Shown here one piece after another: positions 5,951-7,996 of a stretch of 7,996 bases of DNA; position 1 is the first letter of the stretch; each line of letters opens with the position of its first letter. The notes under the pieces are model-generated. The model ran no database searches and was not told the DNA's origin. It was given only the letters and a program-made list of their open reading frames with translations. The translations under genes were made by a program, and so were the position numbers. The DNA lies in assembly GCA_900550065.1 (NCBI GenBank), contig URQR01000090.1:1-7996 (forward strand), in the 5' to 3' direction. Source of the stretch: an uncultured Eubacteriales bacterium (GTDB lineage Bacteria > Bacillota > Clostridia > UBA1381 > UMGS1253).

Positions 5951-6436
5951 TTATGGAGAAACAAATAATGGACCCATCAAAGACGACAATCTATTCTCTG
6001 TCTCATATTCAAATGTTTCATTTTGAGAGGCCAGAATCTCAGAAATAATTCCGCATAACTCTGCATTGTCAAATCTATCATATTTTAAGTAAACACATGT
6101 GATGTCGCCTTCTTTGGGAATGGTGTAGTCGTCCGCTACATATAATCTCTGATCTAAAAATGATCGGAGGACAATAAACGTATGGGAAGGGTCTTCCTCC
6201 ACTTCGTTTACTTGGGTGAATGACCATTCGGTTATTTTTCTGCCTTCGGTATCTGGAGCAATGGCAATGGTTTTCCCTTCCGAGTGGCTGCCGGCACAAA
6301 GATGATATGTTTTATTATTCCATTCTACAGATTCCCCAACGATACGCGCGGAATAATCTGTTACAATAACCCTGTTTATAATTAGGACTATGCTAACAGT
6401 CAGAATAATAAGCAATATAATCCCAATTGCAATCAA
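5951..6436 (-). CDS. Membrane-anchored protein of unknown function
   Basis: Not recognised as a known family. The 161-residue product has one strongly hydrophobic N-terminal helix (about residues 1-25, many Ile/Leu/Val) without a clear cleavage site or lipobox, so it is probably anchored with the remaining soluble part outside the cell or facing the wall. The soluble part is acidic and beta-rich by appearance, with V-E-W-N-N-K-T-Y (37-44) and a Y-L-K-Y-D-R-F-D-N-A-E-L (121-132) segment; two Cys (about 47 and 134) sit in otherwise strand-like stretches. Start is TTG 6436 with AGGAG (6450-6446) spaced 9 nt; there is no nearby ATG. It has its own promoter-like sequence (6500-6528) just after a terminator, so it is a separate unit between recombinase and the toxin locus. 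Possible cargo or a helper of the toxin locus; unknown. Confidence 0.7.
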   Translation of the reverse strand: MIAIGIILLIILTVSIVLIINRVIVTDYSARIVGESVEWNNKTYHLCAGSHSEGKTIAIAPDTEGRKITEWSFTQVNEVEEDPSHTFIVLRSFLDQRLYVADDYTIPKEGDITCVYLKYDRFDNAELCGIISEILASQNETFEYETENRLSSLMGPLFVSP

Positions 6437-6499
6437 ACGTTTTTTCTCCTACGTATACACCCCTTCCGTCATCACCATTATATCAGCATTCCGCCCGCT

Positions 6500-6528
6500 T
6501 GTATAGTCGATTACGAAATTTTTGACAA
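6500..6528 (-). promoter_or_regulatory. Promoter of the 161-residue membrane protein gene
   Basis: TTGTCA (6528-6523), 17-nt spacer, TATACA (6505-6500) on the minus strand; start predicted near 6493 with a leader of about 57 nt. An isolated TATAAT at 6482-6477 is an alternative -10 but lacks a -35 at the right distance. Confidence 0.5.
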
Positions 6529-6534
6529 GAAAGC

Positions 6535-6557
6535 AGCCGGAGGCATTGCCTCCGGCT
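6535..6557 (-). terminator. Intrinsic terminator after the toxin/immunity operon
   Basis: AGCCGGAGGC (6535-6544) and GCCTCCGGCT (6548-6557) form a perfect 10-bp GC-rich stem with a 3-nt loop. On the minus strand a U-rich stretch (GCTTTCTTGTC) follows, 16 nt after the stop of the 220-residue gene. The plus-strand side also has ACTTCTTT, so it may work both ways. Confidence 0.8.
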
Positions 6558-6572
6558 ACTTCTTTAAATAAT

Positions 6573-7235
6573 CTACCTAAAATACAGCCCCAAACTTCCT
6601 TTACAATGTTTCTCTAAATATTCTTGGCTATCAAATTTAATCTTTAAAGTAGACAGATTAAAACAAGAAAATTCATCGTATTGTTTTACAATTGCAAAAC
6701 AGGCTTTCTTAATTTCTTCACTAATCCCATTTTGAGCCATTATCATTATATCCTCGTCCTTTTTATAAAAAATGTATATTCCATCTGTTTCTGTTGTAAT
6801 CTTATAAATTGGACTTTTTGAAAAATTACGTTTTACGTTTTTTCTTATCTTATTCGCTATACGGTTAAGTAAAAAACAGCGATATATATAAGAAAAATCC
6901 ATATAAATAACAAAAGTATCTCTTGGGATATTGTAATGATATTTTTTTGCTAATACACGAAAATGGGCCAATATACGCTTTCGATATTCCTCCTCAAAAG
7001 GAAACACTTTGCCATTCTCTTTTGTAAAAAAACATTGATAATCCCGTTCCGTATCTACTACGATGTTAATCCTTCCGCGAGAACTTGCTTCTGTGTAATC
7101 AAAATAACAAGTAATTACGTTTACACGAAATTCTTCCTGTATCCAATCTGTCAACTCTCTAAAAATATCTGCTATAGACTCTGTATCACCACGCTTAATT
7201 TTTATAATAAACTGTATATCTTTTTTGCTAAGCAA
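6573..7235 (-). CDS. Candidate immunity protein for the adjacent polymorphic-type toxin
   Basis: Family not recognised. The 220-residue protein has no signal peptide or membrane segment, is rich in Lys, Ile, Phe and Tyr, and is AT-rich like the rest of the element. It has an N-terminal helical stretch (about residues 1-36), then an alternating strand pattern (37-62), a basic central segment with N-K-I-R-K-N-V-K-R-N (about 127-136) and a C-terminal alpha/beta tail. The immunity role is inferred only from place: it lies 23 nt downstream of the toxin C-terminal reading frame, on the same strand, and is the last gene before a strong terminator, the standard order for toxin then immunity. Start TTG 7235 follows a G-rich AGAGGGGGG (7254-7248) at 12 nt, slightly long; no ATG is in frame nearby. 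Alternative: an unrelated cargo gene. Confidence 0.7.
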   Translation of the reverse strand: MLSKKDIQFIIKIKRGDTESIADIFRELTDWIQEEFRVNVITCYFDYTEASSRGRINIVVDTERDYQCFFTKENGKVFPFEEEYRKRILAHFRVLAKKYHYNIPRDTFVIYMDFSYIYRCFLLNRIANKIRKNVKRNFSKSPIYKITTETDGIYIFYKKDEDIMIMAQNGISEEIKKACFAIVKQYDEFSCFNLSTLKIKFDSQEYLEKHCKGSLGLYFR

Positions 7236-7258
7236 AACTGAATCAATCCCCCCTCTTA

Positions 7259-7468
7259 TTATTTAATAAACTTCCATATTTCTCCTTCCTGTATAAACCT
7301 ATAGCCTTCCCGAAGTAAAAATTCAACCTCTTTTGCAAACTCACCGTCTGCATTTGCGGGATTGTGCGAAGCATAAAATACTTTACCCGCAGCTAACTGA
7401 AGTTTAATAAATAATTCATTTATTTTCCACATATTTTCCGGACCTAATATCTTATAGAAAAATCCCAA
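7259..7468 (-). pseudogene. C-terminal fragment of the toxin domain, out of frame with its N-terminal part
   Basis: A 69-codon frame (TTG at 7468) that continues the toxin gene after a frameshift. Reading the upstream frame as far as N-H-W-D and then F-F-Y-K-I-L-G from this frame gives one smooth domain, and that join needs just one extra T in the T run (minus strand; A run 7458-7462). This part contributes W-K-I-N-E-L-F-I (14-21), A-A-G-K-V-F-Y-A-S (26-34), and E-F-A-K-E-V-E-F-L-L-R-E-G-Y (43-56), a pattern familiar from polymorphic-toxin C-terminal domains that follow V-I-G-K-Y / G-Y-x-x-L-x-x-x-x-G-A. No ribosome binding site suits an independent start, so it is unlikely to be translated alone. 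Confidence 0.7.
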
Positions 7469-7996
7469 TGATTTAAAGTGTAATATGTCGCCCCCATTTC
7501 CATTCCAAGTTTGGTGTATCCTGTTCCACCAGCATATTTTCCTATAACAACAATTTTAGAAGAAGCATTTTGAGTTGCCGCCGTAGCAAGTCTATAAATT
7601 TCAGCCTGTGTAAGCGCTCCCAATGTACCTTTTATAGTAGGTGCAACTATAATTACACCTGTTATATAATATACTAAATCTTGAATTAACTGATCCCTAT
7701 CATATGCACTTATATAGTCCTGTATCGCCTGAATCGCCGCATTTGTTATATCAATCGAATTACCTTGGTTATACGCATTACCACAGACTATTTTATTAAA
7801 ATAATCCGGAAGGCCAAAGGTCTCGCCCACGCCTTCAATATATGGCTGTGTTCGTGTAATTTCGTTACGAACCATATTGGCATATTCATGAGCCTTCGGG
7901 TCTGTGTAATTCTCTTGATAATATTTTAGCATATTTAGCAAATCTAAAGCACCGGTTGCCCATAAATAGTCTATATTCGAAAAATTTGGTGCATTT
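7444..7996 (-). CDS. Polymorphic-type secreted toxin, C-terminal region, frameshifted (5' end outside window)
   Basis: An open frame entering from the right edge (first full codon 7995-7993), 183 residues to a TAG at 7446-7444. The TTG at 7941 is just an internal codon; the frame is open upstream with sensible residues (N-A-P-N-F-S-N-I-D-Y-L-W). The last third holds A-L-T-Q-A-E-I-Y-R-L-A-T-A-A (about 125-138), K-I-V-V-I-G-K-Y (146-153), T-G-Y-T-K-L-G-M-E-M-G-A-T-Y-Y (157-171). This matches my knowledge of the start of a toxin domain found at the C terminus of large secreted effectors; the enzymatic activity is not identifiable here. The frame then runs off into S-I-R-Y-stop, whereas the +1-corrected frame continues the domain to 7259. 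Delivery (LXG/type VII or other) cannot be judged without the N terminus. As sequenced, the product lacks the last two thirds of the toxin domain and is probably inactive, unless the missing T is a sequencing error. Confidence 0.75.
   Translation of the reverse strand, partial: NAPNFSNIDYLWATGALDLLNMLKYYQENYTDPKAHEYANMVRNEITRTQPYIEGVGETFGLPDYFNKIVCGNAYNQGNSIDITNAAIQAIQDYISAYDRDQLIQDLVYYITGVIIVAPTIKGTLGALTQAEIYRLATAATQNASSKIVVIGKYAGGTGYTKLGMEMGATYYTLNHWDFSIRY

Noticed and set aside
7444..7468. Programmed -1 ribosomal frameshift in the toxin gene
   Set aside because: The T-TTT-TCT context is not a canonical slippery heptamer, and no stable downstream structure is obvious. A one-base deletion or sequencing error is simpler.

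Overview
The window looks like a chromosome segment from a clostridial (Firmicutes, probably Oscillospirales-like) bacterium that has been invaded by an integrative element. The call rests on strong AGGAGG-type ribosome binding sites, frequent TTG/GTG starts, a FeoA-FeoB pair, a TyrA without a C-terminal ACT domain, and a clostridial-type large serine recombinase. The taxon is inferred, not proven. Positions 1 to about 3943 are moderately GC-rich host sequence. Beyond about 5600 the sequence becomes clearly AT-rich, as expected for acquired DNA.

Host part, minus strand (636 down to 1, 1072-668, 1953-1087): a compact operon reading tyrA (prephenate dehydrogenase), then a small SRPBCC-fold protein, then a MATE efflux transporter cut by the window edge. 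Gaps are 14 and 31 nt. A near-consensus extended -10 promoter (TTGCAG, 17 nt, TATAAT) lies at 2107-2135. It gives a leader of about 145 nt that opens with a perfect 8-bp hairpin.

Host part, plus strand (2279-3943): a divergent feoA-feoB ferrous iron uptake operon. FeoB is normal through its GTPase domain and the first Gate motif, then stops matching the family immediately after the conserved N-G-R-F residues. It ends 15 foreign codons later.

Element part (about 3944 to beyond 7996): the junction in feoB is followed about 80 nt later by the 3' end of a full-length large serine recombinase (minus strand, 5645-4023). The simplest reading is that this recombinase inserted the element at the N-G-R-F codons, so 3944 is one end of the element and the other end, with the 3' half of feoB, lies outside the window. 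Next come an AT-rich control region (5646-5950) with a strong recombinase promoter and paired dyads, an unrecognised membrane-anchored protein (6436-5951), a good intrinsic terminator (6535-6557), a 220-residue candidate immunity protein (7235-6573), and the C-terminal part of a large secreted polymorphic-type toxin that enters from the right edge.

The toxin reading frame is broken by what looks like a single missing T in a T run at 7458-7462 (minus strand). Joining the two frames restores a continuous toxin domain. The two most notable points are a mobile element that splits feoB in a way excision could reverse, and an element-borne toxin with a frameshift beside an intact candidate immunity gene.
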